NCBI GenBank assembly: GCA_001953115.1
Contig: LSSL01007738.1
Location: 1 to 35,504 of the forward strand
Source: Smittium mucronatum
Taxonomy: Eukaryota; Kickxellomycota; Harpellomycetes; Harpellales; Legeriomycetaceae
Direction of reading: 5' to 3'
DNA length: 35,504 nt
The translations under genes and the position numbers were made by a program. Under the pieces are notes generated by a model. The model made no database searches and was not told the origin of the DNA. It saw only the letters and a list, made by a program, of their open reading frames with translations. This document shows positions 33,692 through 35,504 of this stretch, in pieces (positions within the stretch are counted from its first letter, which is position 1; each line of letters begins with the position of its first letter).

Positions 33692-35504
33692 ATTTTCCCA
33701 GTATTATTTTAAAATTATCAATTAATAGAATAAAACCTATGTTGCATGATTAAAATGACTTTATTTTTATTTTATTAAAAACTAGTAAAGTTTGTCTCTG
33801 TTGATTTTTTATAGGAAAACTAAAGAAAAATAAAATAAACAATTGGTGTTACTCCAAGGTAAAAATAAGTTTGATATTATTGTATTTTTAACAAAAAATT
33901 TATATCAATTTGAGTATTTTATTTTTATTAAACACTATTCTTTTATTAAGCAAGTTTTTTGTATTTTTTTGAATGAATATTAGACTTTTGGGTGCCTAAA
34001 ATAATGAATAAACTGAATCTTATTTCACGTCTTTTATTTATATTAATACAAATTGAAATGATATGTAAAAAGACTGCTCAGTAATTACTCAAGATTTCTT
34101 TACTTTTATAGGTTTTTAAAATAATCATATTCGTAAATTTATTTTTTGAATTTAAGATCTAGCTTTTTTGATATGAATTTAGATGAAATTCTTTAAAATC
34201 ACCAATTTAATTTGATTAGATTAAAAAATAAAAGTCCTTCTATAAATATGAAATTATTTAATCTAAGAGTTTTAGTTTTAATAACATTAGGTTCAGCTTT
34301 ATGGAAGTAATATATAAGGGATTATAAGTGTTTTTTTTAAAAATGATTAAACAATAGATCCGATTTTAGAAGCATAATTACACTCCAAAGTTTTCAAAAT
34401 TACGTATATCTAATACCTTTACCACCAAAAATTAATTATTAAGGTATATTTTCTATTTTTTATGTTTAAAATAATCATTTATAAACTGTAGGCGTAATAA
34501 ATTATAATAAATATGCTTCATTATCTTGGAAGTGTCAATATCTCTAAAAACGGTGTTAGCCTATATTCATTAAAAAAAATGATTTTAGTTCCATAAAATT
34601 ATTTAAACTAAATTAAAATTTGAAAAAAAATGAGATTTATTTTTTTGAAGTGAACTTACTGAAAATTATTTCTTGTAAAATATATTAGCTAGGAACGAAA
34701 GGTGAATCTGTACTTTTTATCTATGGCATGTTGAAAAAAATCTGCCATTAAAATAGATATTTTTTGACATATTATTTCCTCATCTTTTCTTTCTCTATGT
34801 ATAAAAATTAGTTCTGAATTCAAAATTAGCCAACGAATTTCATCATTAGCTTTTTTTGCAATTTTAATTATAGTGTGATCATAAATAGAAATTATGTTAC
34901 ATAATTTATTAAAGAAACCGGATTTTTTACATAAAATTCAGGTAAAAAAATAAAATATCAATACTTGCTTAAAAAAACTGAAATCCGTTTAAAAAAACAG
35001 CAGTTTATTGATTATCCTATGAATTTCAACAGGATATTATACAATTAAAATTATCTAAAAATATTTTTCTAAATTACATTTTATATTAAATTTTTTTAGG
35101 ATATGGATTATTTAATTAACTTTATTTGTTTATTTGGTAGTTAGAAAAAGCAAAAATAACGATTTTTTTTAATTCCGTTTTTTAAAGCGTCATTTTAAAA
35201 TAAAAATAACGATTTTTTATTAAATATTTAATATATTTCAGATTTTCTTCGTGTCTAATATAATATAAATAAAATAAAAATAATGAAATGATTTTGATGA
35301 GTAAAATTTGTTTTTTTCTAAAATAAATCTGATGATTTGTAGGCGATTGAATGGAGTTTTTAAACAAAAAATGGCTTTTTTGATAAATAAACTAGTATTT
35401 AACTATTATTTTCCGCATATTTTTTTTCATAACAATATTACTCTCTTGCTATTTCGTTTTGTAAAATAATGTATCCATAAATTTTTATTAAAAATTGAAG
35501 CTAA

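Larger units (their letters stand above)
27311..35504. other. AT-rich 3' intergenic region without genes
   Basis: Over 8 kb of very AT-rich sequence; a sampled line near 29881 has about 10% G+C. The only stop-free stretch with any coding flavour is 27995-28114. It holds AT microsatellites near 29489-29504 and 30036-30060, an (AAAT)n run at 33675-33691 and a T15A12 tract. No RNA gene or mobile element was recognised. Confidence 0.7.

Noticed and set aside
35182..35367. 61-codon minus ORF at the right edge
   Set aside because: Ile/Lys/Tyr/Phe-rich noise in AT-rich DNA.

Overview
This window is nuclear DNA from a eukaryote with an extremely AT-rich genome. Deep intergenic stretches are roughly 10-20% G+C in the lines I sampled; a sampled line of the main coding exon is about 40%. 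One gene is unmistakable: a plus-strand kinesin motor gene at 21718-27310 with two short GT-AG introns (78 and 58 nt). Short introns, long low-complexity Ser/Asn-rich tails and sparse genes in AT-rich DNA fit an early-diverging fungus or a similar AT-rich microbial eukaryote. The lineage cannot be fixed from this window. Nothing looks prokaryotic, organellar or rRNA/tRNA-like.

Layout. 1-495 is a patch of raised GC carrying a decayed-looking plus frame. 496-12472 is AT-rich DNA with homopolymers, AT microsatellites, a small poly(A) insertion flanked by a target-site-like duplication (4887-4958) and one old repeat copy (8757-8963). 12473-21420 has visibly higher GC and holds many stop-poor but broken reading frames. 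21655-27310 is the kinesin gene with its proximal promoter. 27311-35504 is again AT-rich and essentially empty.

The kinesin, after removal of both introns, is a 1818-residue protein. It has an unusual ~270-residue Ser/Asn-rich N-terminal extension, a motor domain with the GVTGSGKT P-loop and a ~90-residue acidic loop-6 insertion typical of kinesin-6 (MKLP1/MKLP2/KIF20/Klp9), a coiled-coil region and a very long basic, Ser/Pro-rich tail. Its expected role is at the spindle midzone in anaphase and cytokinesis.

The most interesting secondary signal is the 5' flank. At least two segments (8757-8963 and 20195-20383) translate to related peptides of equal length between two anchor points, each with one internal stop. 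Others nearby (17331-17925, 19652-19869, 20847-21152) carry similar motifs, some resembling BTB/POZ domains. I read this as a graveyard of a multi-copy gene or transposon-encoded family decaying into AT-rich sequence. The family name is an inference by eye and needs a database search. Strand assignment for several relic frames is ambiguous, because complementary frames are also open.
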